Shown: positions 25,312-33,511 of the stretch, one piece after another
Numbering within the stretch: the first letter of the stretch is position 1
How the letters are laid out: the number at the start of each line of letters is the position of its first letter
From: Shimia litoralis
GTDB taxonomy: Bacteria > Pseudomonadota > Alphaproteobacteria > Rhodobacterales > Rhodobacteraceae
DNA: 34,895 bases
Reading direction: 5' to 3'
Assembly: GCF_005518135.1 (NCBI RefSeq)
Contig: NZ_SULI01000027.1
Location: 1 to 34,895 of the forward strand
The notes under the pieces: generated by a model
The model's input: the letters and a program-made list of their open reading frames with translations, nothing else
Told to the model about the DNA's origin: nothing
Databases searched by the model: none
Translations under genes and position numbers: made by a program

Positions 25312-26625
25312 CTAGCCGCCCGGACCTTGGCGAATATTGTCCGGCAGCCATGTGGCCAGCTCGGGCCAGATCACGAGGATCACCACCATCAGCAGCATGA
25401 GACCAACCATCGGGATCGCTGTCTTGGCGATATACCCGATCTCGTGGCGGGTCATGCCCTGAAGAACAAAAAGGTTAAATCCGATGGGCGGGGTGACTTG
25501 TGCGGTTTCGATGACCACAACAAGGAAAATGCCGAACCAGATCACATCAATACCTGCCGCGCGGATCATCGGTTCAACAATCGCCATTGTGAGGACCACC
25601 GACGAAAGACCGTCCATGAACATGCCGAGGATCAAGTAGAAGACCGTCAATACGGCAATAAGCGCCACCGGTGACAGATTATAGCTTTCGATCAGTTCGG
25701 CCAGCGCACGCGGCAACCCCGTAAAGCCCATAGACAGCGACAAGAACGCAGCCCCCATCAGAATAAAGGCGATCATCGCCGAGGTTTTTGTGGCCCCCAT
25801 CAAGCTGTCTCTAAAAGTTCCCCAGTCAAGCGAGCCTTGCATGGCCGACAGCGCAAGCGCACCCACCACCCCAACAGCCGCAGCTTCGGTGGCCGTGGCA
25901 TAGCCAAGGTACATCGAGCCGATCACCACAAAGACAAGTCCGAAAAGCGGCAGCAAAAAACGGCTTTCGGCAAGGCGTTTGCCCATTGGCATCGGGGGTT
26001 CCGGCTCTGGGCGTTGGTCTTTGCACACAAAGTGCCAGCCAATGATATAGAGCATAAACAGCCCGGCCAGCACGAGCCCGGGAAATACGCCCGCCATGAA
26101 CAGCTTGGTGATACTTTCGTTAATCGTGACACCATAGACGATCAGCGTCAGCGACGGCGGAATCATCAGGCCCAACGTCGCAGCCCCTGCCAAAGTGCCG
26201 ATAATCATATATTCGGGATAGCCGCGTTTGCGCAGCTCGGGGATCGACATTTTCCCAACCATGTTCAGGGTCGCCGCCGAAGATCCAGACACGGCCGCGA
26301 AAATCGTGCACCCTGCGATATTGGTGTGCAACAGACCCCCGGGCAAAAACCGCATCCATGGTGCCAGTCCGCGGAACATGTCTTGGGATAATCGCGTTCG
26401 ATATAAAATCTCGCCCATCCAGATAAACAGCGGCAACGCCGTCAGGGTCCAGCTTGAGGCGCCTGTCCAGATTGTGGTGATCATCGCATCACCTGCAGGA
26501 CGTGTCGTGAACAGCTCCATGCCGACCCACGCCACCCCCATCAGCGCAAGCCCGATCCACACTGAGCCGCCCAATAGCGCGAAGAGAACCAATAGGAAAA
26601 TTGCGGTGGTATAAAGTTCGCTCAT
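25312..26625 (-). CDS. dctM: TRAP transporter large permease, DctM family
   Basis: 437 residues with about 12 membrane helices. Typical DctM segments: SVWIGLALMGVAWVGM, TALPLFIWMGEIL, GCTIFAAVSGSSAATLNMVGKMSIPELRKRGY, GTLAGAATLGLMIPPSLTLIVYGV and ETAQVTPPIGFNLFVLQGM. It forms the sodium-coupled transport channel with DctQ. The real start is ATG 26625, overlapping the dctQ stop by four bases (ATGA); the open frame extends to 26760 but that part is inside dctQ. The size is close to the family norm of about 425-440. Confidence 0.93.
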   Translation of the reverse strand: MSELYTTAIFLLVLFALLGGSVWIGLALMGVAWVGMELFTTRPAGDAMITTIWTGASSWTLTALPLFIWMGEILYRTRLSQDMFRGLAPWMRFLPGGLLHTNIAGCTIFAAVSGSSAATLNMVGKMSIPELRKRGYPEYMIIGTLAGAATLGLMIPPSLTLIVYGVTINESITKLFMAGVFPGLVLAGLFMLYIIGWHFVCKDQRPEPEPPMPMGKRLAESRFLLPLFGLVFVVIGSMYLGYATATEAAAVGVVGALALSAMQGSLDWGTFRDSLMGATKTSAMIAFILMGAAFLSLSMGFTGLPRALAELIESYNLSPVALIAVLTVFYLILGMFMDGLSSVVLTMAIVEPMIRAAGIDVIWFGIFLVVVIETAQVTPPIGFNLFVLQGMTRHEIGYIAKTAIPMVGLMLLMVVILVIWPELATWLPDNIRQGPGG

Positions 26626-27335
26626 TCCAAAACCTCCCCGTGAATCTGGCTCTCGCGAAGCGCGAGCAGCCGTGTGAGATAATCCCAAATGGCGACGGCC
26701 AAAAGCACGGTCCCGATCGACATTGGCAGCTGTGGTAGCCAAACAGGGGTATAGACCCACTCAGACCCCGTATCGGCCCACATTTCCCCCCATTTGGCGG
26801 GCGAGTTGACGAACATCGACAGGAACGTCAGCATCCATTCGGGGACAAAATCCTGTCCTTGCGTGCGGTCGTTGAGCATCTCGGACATGATGTTGGTCTT
26901 GATCGCATACCGCGCAAAATATGTGGCTGTTATCGCGGCGACAAACATCGCCACCCCATCAAGCCAGAACTTGGTGTGCGCATTCAGATTCAGCAAAACC
27001 GACACACGAATATGCCCGCCCTGCGTGAGCGTGTATGCCAGTGCGAAAAAAGACGTCGCGGCCATCGCATAGCCTGCGTACTCGGTCGATCCGGGGAATG
27101 TGAGGCTGGACCAGCGCGCAATCATTTGGCCAATAATCAATAGCAAAATCAGCACCATAAAGCACGCAGCCAAGGCGCCAGCAGCCCGATATACCTTATC
27201 AAGACCTCTCCAGACAGGAGACAATAGTGCCGCCGCCTTTGGGCCCTGCCAAAGGCAGTAGAGCGCCAAAAGCGCAGGAAACACAAAGAGCCATACCCAT
27301 AAGGGGAGCCCCAAAAATGATTGCCAATCTCGCAT
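26622..27335 (-). CDS. dctQ: TRAP transporter small permease, DctQ family
   Basis: 237 residues, longer than the usual 160-180. The N-terminal part (about 1-60) adds an extra hydrophobic helix (LPLWVWLFVFPALLALYCLW) before the four DctQ helices; the conserved TEYAGYAMAATSFFALAYTLTQGGHIRV box follows near residue 95. A 40-residue insertion with LNDRTQGQDFVPEW sits before the last helices. DctQ links DctM to the periplasmic binding protein. ATG 27335 comes 61 bases after the dctP stop, across a strong hairpin. Confidence 0.9.
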   Translation of the reverse strand: MRDWQSFLGLPLWVWLFVFPALLALYCLWQGPKAAALLSPVWRGLDKVYRAAGALAACFMVLILLLIIGQMIARWSSLTFPGSTEYAGYAMAATSFFALAYTLTQGGHIRVSVLLNLNAHTKFWLDGVAMFVAAITATYFARYAIKTNIMSEMLNDRTQGQDFVPEWMLTFLSMFVNSPAKWGEMWADTGSEWVYTPVWLPQLPMSIGTVLLAVAIWDYLTRLLALRESQIHGEVLE

Positions 27336-27358
27336 CGAAACTCCCCTGAAATCAGTGT

Positions 27359-27390
27359 GGGAGCGGCCGTTCTTGGGTCAGGCCGCTCCC
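27359..27390 (-). promoter_or_regulatory. GC-rich intercistronic hairpin between dctP and dctQ
   Basis: GGGAGCGGCC (27359-27368) and GGCCGCTCCC (27381-27390) pair perfectly over 10 bp with a 12-base loop. It starts six bases after the dctP stop and lacks a T run in the direction of transcription. Such stems after binding-protein genes usually protect the upstream mRNA so that the binding protein is made in excess over the permease; that is established for other transporter operons and inferred here. Confidence 0.8.
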
Positions 27391-27396
27391 TTTGGA

Positions 27397-28380
27397 TTAG
27401 TTGGCGTTGTACGCATCAAGAATAGCTTGACCATCCTCGCCCACGTCCGCCAGCCAGTCCGCTGTCATCTTTGCACCAATGGTTTCAAGTTCAGCAAGGA
27501 ACTCGGGACCTGCGTCTTCGACCTTCATGCCGTTGGCTTCCAGTTGCTCAAAATACCAGCTTGCCAGCTCTGATGACTTTGTCGCGCATGCGGCACCTGT
27601 TTCATCGGCCGCCTTCTGAACATTGGCTTGCATGTCCGCACTCAGCCCTTCCCAGACGCCTTTGTTGACCATGACATAGTTACGCGGGAGCCATGCGTTC
27701 ACCTTGTAATAATGGGTCAGGTTTTCCCATACTTTACGGTCATAGCCTGTCGAACCCGACGAAATAAAAGACTCGGCGACACCGGTGGCCAATGCTTGGC
27801 TCAGTTCCGCGGCCTCAACCTGAACGGGGATCATCCCGAGTTCTTCAGCAAATGTTGCCGTCGCTGTGTTGTACGAGCGGAACTTCACGCCTTGGGTGTC
27901 CTTTGACGAGCGGACTTCTTTTTTGAAATAGAACCCCTGCCCCGGCCATGGGCACGTATAGAGCGCCACAAGGTTCAGATCGGACAGCTGTGCATTCACC
28001 TTGTCTTTGGCCGCGGCCCAAAGTTTGTCATTTGCTTCATACGTGGTTGCGATGAACGGCAGGTTATCCCACCCCAAGAGCGGTGCCTCATTGGCATGTG
28101 CGGACATAAAGCGCTCGCCGATGGGGGCTTGGCCTGTCTGGACGGCGCGTTTGATCTCGCCACCTTTAAACAGCGACCCACCCGGATGAACCGTAATATC
28201 AATTTCGCCACCGGTATAATCGCGCACCTTGTCCGCAAAGACGACGCCCATTTCCGAATGGAAGTTCGTCGCAGCATAGGCCATCGGCATGTCCCATTGC
28301 TCGGCCAAAGCGGTCGTTCCTGCAAATGCCACTGCCATTGTAATGGCGGTTGTGCTCAATGTCTTGTTTCGTAGTTTCAT
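27397..28380 (-). CDS. dctP: TRAP transporter periplasmic solute-binding protein, DctP family
   Basis: 327 residues. A signal peptide ends near residue 26 (TALA). The DctP fold is clear: MAYAATNFHSEMGVVFADKV, then HPGGSLFKGGEIKRAVQTGQAPIGE, then VKFRSYNTATATFAEELG, the segment that usually holds the substrate-carboxylate Arg (here R in KFRSYN), and VAESFISSGSTGYDRKVWE. It captures an organic anion in the periplasm and hands it to DctQM. ATG 28380 has GGGAGA close upstream. The neighbouring DadA-like oxidoreductase and racemase suggest an amino-acid-like ligand; this is inference. Confidence 0.92.
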   Translation of the reverse strand: MKLRNKTLSTTAITMAVAFAGTTALAEQWDMPMAYAATNFHSEMGVVFADKVRDYTGGEIDITVHPGGSLFKGGEIKRAVQTGQAPIGERFMSAHANEAPLLGWDNLPFIATTYEANDKLWAAAKDKVNAQLSDLNLVALYTCPWPGQGFYFKKEVRSSKDTQGVKFRSYNTATATFAEELGMIPVQVEAAELSQALATGVAESFISSGSTGYDRKVWENLTHYYKVNAWLPRNYVMVNKGVWEGLSADMQANVQKAADETGAACATKSSELASWYFEQLEANGMKVEDAGPEFLAELETIGAKMTADWLADVGEDGQAILDAYNAN

Positions 28381-28424
28381 TGGTCTCTCCCTGAGTTATT
28401 GTTTTTTGGTTTTGGTTTTGGTTA

Positions 28425-29672
28425 TTAATCCGCCGAAAAGCGCATTGGCTCAAAGGGGCGGATGTCGTTGTTTGAATGGTTTCCCGAAATAATATCCGCA
28501 ACAAGGCGGCCGGTTTTTGGTCCACCGGTCAAGCCGATGTGGTGATGCCCAAAGGCCGTGAAAACACCGCTGTCGCGCAGCTCGCCGATCAATGGCAGGC
28601 TGTCAGATGGTGCGGGGCGATACCCCAGCCATTCTTCATCACTTTCGGCAGTAAGATCAGGAAACATGTCTTGCGCTTTGCGGCGCAAAAGCTTCAGCGG
28701 CGCTTTTGAACGCGTTTCGGTGAGCCCGCCAAACTCGACAACACCCGCACAGCGCACGCCATGTTCCATCGGTGTGGCGACAAATTTTCCTGCCGTCAGC
28801 ATCATCGGGTTGTTGGGTTTGAGGTTCGGCCCCTTGAACATAATGTGATACCCGCGCTCGGCCTCAAGCGGCACATTCAGTCCCAGCTTTTGCATGAGCG
28901 GCTTGGACCAAACCCCTGAGGACACAACCGCTTTGTCACAGTGGATACGGCCTACGTTGGTGTCTACCGCGCTGATCTGCCCGCCGCCCAACTCAAAGTC
29001 CTGAACGTCGGCCTGAATGAACTTGCCCCCCATCTCTTCGAGAAGGCTCACCAAATCTCCGACGTACGCCGCCGGGTTGAGAATAAAACCATGATTTTTC
29101 AGCACCGCCAAAAGCTGCGTTTTGCGACCCAAGATTGGTTCCGCCTCTTGAACGGCCCCGCCTTCGATAAACGTGGGATCAAAGCCCGCCTCACGGCGCA
29201 ACTCCCAAGCAAAGGCATCTGCGTCAAACGCTCTGCGATCAGGGTATGCAAAGCTATAGTCGCTCTCTTGGACCCATTTCGCGGCGTTGGTGCCTGCGGT
29301 CAAAGCCTGATGTTGTTCAAGGCTGTCACCTATGATTGTCGTCAGGCCTTGGCTGATCCTGCGCGTATCTGCTTCGTTCGCATGTGACATGTATTTCACC
29401 AGCCACGGCACCAGTTTTGGCAAATACCCCCAACGCAGAAACAGCGGGAAGTTTGGGTCGGCCAAATACGCCGGACTTTTCCCAAGCAGGCCAGGCCCCG
29501 TAACGGGCACCACAGAGCAGCTCGCCAGAATGCCACCGTTTCCGTAAGACGCCCCCATGCCCGGCACACCCTTGTCCAGAAGCGTGACATCATACCCTGC
29601 TCGGCGCAGCCAGATGGCTGAAGACGCACCGACAATCCCGGCGCCAATGACAACAATATGCTCTGAAGCCAT
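28425..29672 (-). CDS. FAD-dependent D-amino-acid dehydrogenase-like oxidoreductase (DadA/DAO family)
   Basis: 415 residues. The N-terminal dinucleotide-binding motif is VVIGAGIVGASSAIWLRRAGYDVTLLDKG (GxGxxG). The DAO fold continues with GASYGNGGILASCSVVPV, the typical DadA 'N-G-G' segment, VVSSGVWSKPL in the middle, and FGHHHIGLTGGPKTGRLVADII at the C terminus (second FAD contact). The family oxidises D-amino acids, or sarcosine/hydroxyproline-like imino acids, and delivers electrons to the respiratory chain. ATG 29672 is chosen over 29690 because GGGAGA lies about ten bases upstream. It is the promoter-proximal gene of the operon, 44 bases before dctP. Confidence 0.88.
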   Translation of the reverse strand: MASEHIVVIGAGIVGASSAIWLRRAGYDVTLLDKGVPGMGASYGNGGILASCSVVPVTGPGLLGKSPAYLADPNFPLFLRWGYLPKLVPWLVKYMSHANEADTRRISQGLTTIIGDSLEQHQALTAGTNAAKWVQESDYSFAYPDRRAFDADAFAWELRREAGFDPTFIEGGAVQEAEPILGRKTQLLAVLKNHGFILNPAAYVGDLVSLLEEMGGKFIQADVQDFELGGGQISAVDTNVGRIHCDKAVVSSGVWSKPLMQKLGLNVPLEAERGYHIMFKGPNLKPNNPMMLTAGKFVATPMEHGVRCAGVVEFGGLTETRSKAPLKLLRRKAQDMFPDLTAESDEEWLGYRPAPSDSLPLIGELRDSGVFTAFGHHHIGLTGGPKTGRLVADIISGNHSNNDIRPFEPMRFSAD

Positions 29673-29718
29673 GAAACAGCTTTCTCCCAAAGTTGAGGTT
29701 CAGTGTGGCAGCGGCTAT

Positions 29719-29768
29719 GTATCATTTCCAATACTAAATATTCGCAACCATATAACAATAAGTGATAC
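29719..29768. promoter_or_regulatory. Candidate LysR-type operator between divergent genes
   Basis: GTATCATTT (29719-29727) and AAGTGATAC (29760-29768) form a 9-bp inverted repeat with one mismatch, 32 bases apart. It occupies the 104-base gap between the dadA-like and lysR starts, with AT-rich sequence (AATACTAAATATT) in the middle that could hold both promoters. The right arm reaches within nine bases of the lysR start. Confidence 0.55.
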
Positions 29769-29776
29769 ACTGCGGA

Positions 29777-30697
29777 ATGCGACTTCGGTTCAGACAGCTT
29801 CAAGCCTTTCATGCCATTATTGAAACGGGCACCGTCACCGGTGCCGCCGAGTCCTTGGGCATCTCACAACCAGGAATATCAAACCTGTTGGCCCAACTAG
29901 AGAGACAAACGGGACTGACGCTTTTTGAACGCCTCCATGGTCGGCTTGTCCCAACACCCGAGGCAGAGCTGATGCACCGTGAGATCGACACAGTGGTGCG
30001 CGGGATCGACCACGTCACTCAGACTGTGTTTGATCTGCAAAACAAGCAGGCTGGCCAACTGCAGATTGCCTCGCAGCACTCGATGTCCTTCGGTTTTGTG
30101 CCTAAACTCATTGCCGGGTTTGCACACTCTAGACCCGATATGAATATTTCATTCCAGTCGCAGTATAGCTCGAAAATTCAAGAGTGGGTGCTTTCGGGTC
30201 TCTTCGAGATTGGCATATGCGAGATGCCAATGCTCTATGACACATTGCAATATTACCCGTTGCATGTGGAAACGCGCATTGCATTGCACAAAGATAACCC
30301 TTTGCAAAAGCACAAATTTTTGACGCCAGAGCTGTTGAAAGACGAACCGTTTCTTGTGATGGGGCCCGACCACATTACACAGCGTCGGCTGCGCGAGGCG
30401 TTTGAAAACGCAAACATTCCCATCAAATCGCGGGTGCATTCACATCTCTTCAAAAACCTGCTCGCCTTTGTAAAGGAAGGCATGGGGGTTGCGCTGCTTG
30501 ATCGATTTGGATTGGAGTTCGACTATGATGACCGCTTTGTGGTCCGACGCTTTGAGCCGACAATCATGATGGACATGGCCGTGATCACGTCAGCGACACG
30601 GCCGCTCTCTCAACTGGGCAAAGAATTCTTGGCGTTGCTCTTAAGCGAGTTGCAACCCTACAATATCGACGCCAAGCCCATCGTGCTGGCCAAATAG
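29777..30697 (+). CDS. LysR-family transcriptional regulator
   Basis: 306 residues. The winged HTH is at residues 1-60 (RQLQAFHAIIETGTVTGAAESLGISQPGISNLLAQLERQTGLTLFER). The remainder is the periplasmic-binding-protein-like sensor domain, with GQLQIASQHSMSFGFVPKLIAGF opening it. ATG 29777 is chosen; a GTG at 29762 would add five residues and fall inside the operator candidate. It is divergent from the DadA/TRAP operon and eight bases upstream of the racemase gene, so it most likely controls both directions in response to the transported compound. Confidence 0.88.
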   Translation: MRLRFRQLQAFHAIIETGTVTGAAESLGISQPGISNLLAQLERQTGLTLFERLHGRLVPTPEAELMHREIDTVVRGIDHVTQTVFDLQNKQAGQLQIASQHSMSFGFVPKLIAGFAHSRPDMNISFQSQYSSKIQEWVLSGLFEIGICEMPMLYDTLQYYPLHVETRIALHKDNPLQKHKFLTPELLKDEPFLVMGPDHITQRRLREAFENANIPIKSRVHSHLFKNLLAFVKEGMGVALLDRFGLEFDYDDRFVVRRFEPTIMMDMAVITSATRPLSQLGKEFLALLLSELQPYNIDAKPIVLAK

Positions 30698-30705
30698 GAG
30701 ACACC

Positions 30706-31392
30706 ATGGAACGTGCAGCGGTCGGCATATTGATGTTGGAAACAAATTTCCCACGCCCGCTGGGGGATATTGGCCACGCACACACATGGGATTTTCCGGT
30801 CCACATGCGCGCGGTTGGTGGGGCAAGTGCGCAAAAGGTTGTCCACCAAGACCCTCGGGCGCTGTTTGATGCATTTGTTCAGGTTGGTCGCGCATTGGTC
30901 GCCCAAGGATGTACGGGGCTAACAACGTCCTGCGGATTTCTGTCGCTTATGCAAGATGACCTGAAAGACGCCCTGGGGGTTCCTTTTGCTAGTTCGTCTT
31001 TGATGCAGATCCCGATGATCGAGGCGATGTTGCCAGCAAATCAGCAAGTTGGCGTTTTGACGATCTCCAAAGAAAGCTTGAGTGCCGCACATTTGCACGC
31101 GGCAGGCGCGCGTGATGACGTCCCCGTCGAGGGGTTGCCGCGTGACGGGGCCTTTGCCACCGCAATATTTGAAGATTTGCCCGAGATGGACGTCACCGCG
31201 TGCCATGCAGAAATGTGCGAGATGGCCCAGCGACTTGTATCCAAGCACGAGACGGTCGGCGCGATCGTCCTCGAATGCACCAACATGGCCCCTTATGCCG
31301 CTGACATTGCAGAGATAACCGGGCGCCCGGTCTATTCGATTGTCAGCTTTCTCAACTGGTTTCAGGCGGGTTTGGCGCCCCCCCGGTTCTAA
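30706..31392 (+). CDS. Asp/Glu racemase-superfamily enzyme
   Basis: 228 residues. Two catalytic Cys are in the positions expected of the cofactor-independent racemase fold: C76 in GLTTSCGFLS and C191 in VLECTNMAPY. This pairing occurs in aspartate, glutamate and hydantoin racemases and in arylmalonate decarboxylases (the last keep one Cys). The enzyme would interconvert enantiomers of an amino acid or a hydantoin-like compound in the cytosol. GGAG precedes ATG 30706. It follows the lysR gene in one probable transcript and is on the other side of the locus from the DadA/TRAP genes. Confidence 0.83.
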   Translation: MERAAVGILMLETNFPRPLGDIGHAHTWDFPVHMRAVGGASAQKVVHQDPRALFDAFVQVGRALVAQGCTGLTTSCGFLSLMQDDLKDALGVPFASSSLMQIPMIEAMLPANQQVGVLTISKESLSAAHLHAAGARDDVPVEGLPRDGAFATAIFEDLPEMDVTACHAEMCEMAQRLVSKHETVGAIVLECTNMAPYAADIAEITGRPVYSIVSFLNWFQAGLAPPRF

Positions 31393-31449
31393 GAACCCAG
31401 CGCCCATTTTCGAGGTCCCGTGACCAGCTACGACATATCTGACGTGCCA

Positions 31450-32184
31450 TCACATTGACAGATCATTGTCGACAAACGAGGCTCTGAATTCTTCTTTTGG
31501 CAACAGCGGGAAGCGCGCTCCTGTCATGTTTGCAGCAAGTATCCGATCACACCGGAAGGTTCGGGGCGCCTTCCTGAGATGGTCAAAGCACACAACATAC
31601 CAAATCGGATATTTCAGCAGAAGATAATGCGGTTCGACATCCCGTTCTGATACGTCGCCATCCTCTCTTTGGTATCGGATTGCCAAGACCTCCTGAGCTA
31701 CAAACGCCTGATGCAAGGCCTGTACAACCCGTTTCGGAGGTGTGTTGGCACTGGCCTGAACATAGGTTGACGCGGTGACACCAATCATGATGCGCGACTG
31801 AAGCCGGTCCACCTGTTTGCGTTTCTCTGGCGAAAATGAGGCCACCAGTTGCCGGCGAACTGACCCCAAACTGGCCAAGAACAAAGGCGAATTCATTTGC
31901 TCTGCAACCGCGATGCTAATGAGCAGATCAACCGCTTCGGGATATGCCAAATTCATCCTGCCCACGCCCCAATTCTGGTCAAGACGCACGCCTCCACCGC
32001 GTCCGCGATCGGCATCGATCTGCATCCCTTGTTCCCGCATGAGAGCAATATCGCGCGCAATCGTACGCGCGCTGACACCGTGCTCGATCGCAAGATCTTT
32101 GACCGTGCAATGCGTGTCTTGCTTGAGCTGAACCGCCAACATGTCCATGCGTCTTAGTCTGTCATTCACATTTGAGCGTGCCAT
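31450..32184 (-). CDS. WYL-domain transcriptional regulator (DeoR-type HTH)
   Basis: 244 residues. The N-terminal HTH_11-type domain shows VKDLAIEHGVSARTIARDIALMREQGMQIDADRGRGGGVRL, including the usual wing. The C-terminal WYL domain contains EPHYLLLKYPIWYVVCFDHLRKAPRTFRCDRI. The W-Y-L triad is seen as IWYVV, a common variation. WYL domains bind small ligands or nucleic acids and control stress or catabolic genes. The gene is divergent from a small VOC protein, and two palindromes lie between the two starts. Members of this family often control such neighbours; inference. Confidence 0.87.
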   Translation of the reverse strand: MARSNVNDRLRRMDMLAVQLKQDTHCTVKDLAIEHGVSARTIARDIALMREQGMQIDADRGRGGGVRLDQNWGVGRMNLAYPEAVDLLISIAVAEQMNSPLFLASLGSVRRQLVASFSPEKRKQVDRLQSRIMIGVTASTYVQASANTPPKRVVQALHQAFVAQEVLAIRYQREDGDVSERDVEPHYLLLKYPIWYVVCFDHLRKAPRTFRCDRILAANMTGARFPLLPKEEFRASFVDNDLSM

Positions 32185-32195
32185 GAAACAAATAG

Positions 32196-32223
32196 GACAT
32201 AAATTGTCATATTAATCAATATG
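32196..32223. promoter_or_regulatory. Two adjoining palindromes between the WYL regulator and VOC gene
   Basis: GACA-TAAAT-TGTC (32196-32208) and CATATT-AATC-AATATG (32208-32223) adjoin, sharing the C at 32208. They begin twelve bases upstream of the WYL start and end 77 bases before the VOC start. They are candidate operator sites for the WYL regulator, or hold its own promoter region. Confidence 0.5.
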
Positions 32224-32300
32224 AGTGCGCGAGAACACATACCAATCAAAAACATCCACCCAATTATTATGGGCGAAATATGCTTACAGGAGAGCATGCT

Positions 32301-32657
32301 ATGAAAATGAACTACTTTGTGGTCGGCACAAATGACTTGGGCGCGTCAAACGCATTCTACAGCGCTTTGTTTGAACAGTGGGGCCTGACATGCGCGTCAC
32401 CATCCGACAGAATGACGTATTGGCTCGGCGAAGATTTTGCCTTTGCCACAGCGATCCCCTTTGACACAAAACCAGCCAGCAATGGCAATGGCACCATGGT
32501 TGGGTTTTGTGTGGGAACCCAGGATGAGGTCAGACGTCTGCACGCCCTTGCCATTGACCTTGGCGGCACGTGCGAGGGTGCCCCGCATCAGCGCGGGCCA
32601 AAGTTTTCAGCATATGTACGTGATCTTGATAAAAACAAACTGTGTTTTTCTGATTAG
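32301..32657 (+). CDS. Small VOC-superfamily protein
   Basis: 118 residues with one glyoxalase-like domain. MNYFVVGTNDLGASNAFYSALFEQWGL is the first module, and GGTCEGAPHQRGPKFSAYVRDLDKNKLCFS the second, including the RDLDKNKL stretch typical of glyoxalase/bleomycin-resistance proteins. Compared with family members the last strand is short; the usual Glu metal ligand after K-L is replaced by C-F-S. It may therefore bind metal poorly. ATG 32301 has AGGAGA seven bases upstream; the frame continues to 32280. The divergent WYL regulator is the likely controller. Confidence 0.8.
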   Translation: MKMNYFVVGTNDLGASNAFYSALFEQWGLTCASPSDRMTYWLGEDFAFATAIPFDTKPASNGNGTMVGFCVGTQDEVRRLHALAIDLGGTCEGAPHQRGPKFSAYVRDLDKNKLCFSD

Positions 32658-32671
32658 CGTTGTCCGATCAT

Positions 32672-32757
32672 CAGGCGTCCGCCCCGAACTGACCCACAGG
32701 CCAAATTACGGACGCCTGCCAATATGGCAGTTCTCAGGTCGGCCGCGTCCCCGACCT
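32672..32757. repeat. Cluster of three stem-loops between convergent genes
   Basis: CAGGCGTCCG (32672-32681)/CGGACGCCTG (32709-32718); CTGCCA (32716-32721)/TGGCAG (32725-32730); AGGTCGG (32736-32742)/CCGACCT (32751-32757). All arms are perfect. They fill most of the gap between the VOC gene and the yaeQ stop. None is followed by a T run. The first and second share three bases and are alternatives. Confidence 0.6.
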
Positions 32758-32816
32758 CGACTGCGACGGGTCAATGTGCCCTCAGCTCTTGGCAGAATAT
32801 GCCTGCCCGTCACCCA

Positions 32817-33365
32817 TCACTGATCGGTGTTTTTCCATGTCTCTGGGGTGACGTACACGATACCATCATCGACACTGACCATGACCTCGCCGTCCTGAAC
32901 ATTGACCTGCACCTTCATCGAGCGCGCGGCGAGTTCGGCGAGATCGCGGGTGTTTGACTCTGAAAAATTCACCACCTGAAGATTGTTGAACCGCGTGGTG
33001 CTGTTTTTGATCTTTTCCCACCACATCTCGGCGGTTCGGCCGCCGTAACAGTACACAATCACTTTGCCAGCTTTGCCACAGGACTGACGCACAATTTTCT
33101 CGCTGGGAAGCCCCAACGCCACCCACAAATCAAGCTCGCCACTCAGGCTTTTTTGCCAAATGTCCGGCTCGTCGTCCGTCGAAAGCCCCTTGGTCATCTC
33201 CAGTTGCTCGTGCGCGTTCAGTGCAAAAGCCAGAATACGCACCATCAGCCGTTCATCGGTTTCCGAAGGATGTTTGGCGACGGTCAACTTATGGACTTCG
33301 TAATAGTGCCGATCCATATCGGACACCGACAGTTCCACTTTATAAATGGTTGATTTTTGCGCCAT
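32817..33365 (-). CDS. yaeQ: YaeQ family protein
   Basis: 182 residues. Opens STIYKVELSVSDMDRHYYEVHKLTVAKHPSE, then ETDERLMVRILAFALNAHE, and LDLWVALGLPSEKIVRQSCGKAGKVIVYCYG, all close to the YaeQ pattern, whose fold is a PD-(D/E)xK nuclease-like variant. Role not established; E. coli YaeQ was once reported to compensate for loss of RfaH, which is disputed. ATG 33365 is the start. The gene is on its own, divergent from the two small membrane proteins. Confidence 0.9.
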   Translation of the reverse strand: MAQKSTIYKVELSVSDMDRHYYEVHKLTVAKHPSETDERLMVRILAFALNAHEQLEMTKGLSTDDEPDIWQKSLSGELDLWVALGLPSEKIVRQSCGKAGKVIVYCYGGRTAEMWWEKIKNSTTRFNNLQVVNFSESNTRDLAELAARSMKVQVNVQDGEVMVSVDDGIVYVTPETWKNTDQ

Positions 33366-33511
33366 GATTTTTCCAAACTTGCAAAGTTATGGATGCCTAA
33401 TGCGTAGGGCCAACATGTGAAAGCAGATAAAGCCACGTTCGGGCAGTAGATTGCTTTGCGGGTGCTCTGTGGATAGCGTGGAGCCAGAGACATTCGGGAG
33501 ACTCGCACGAC

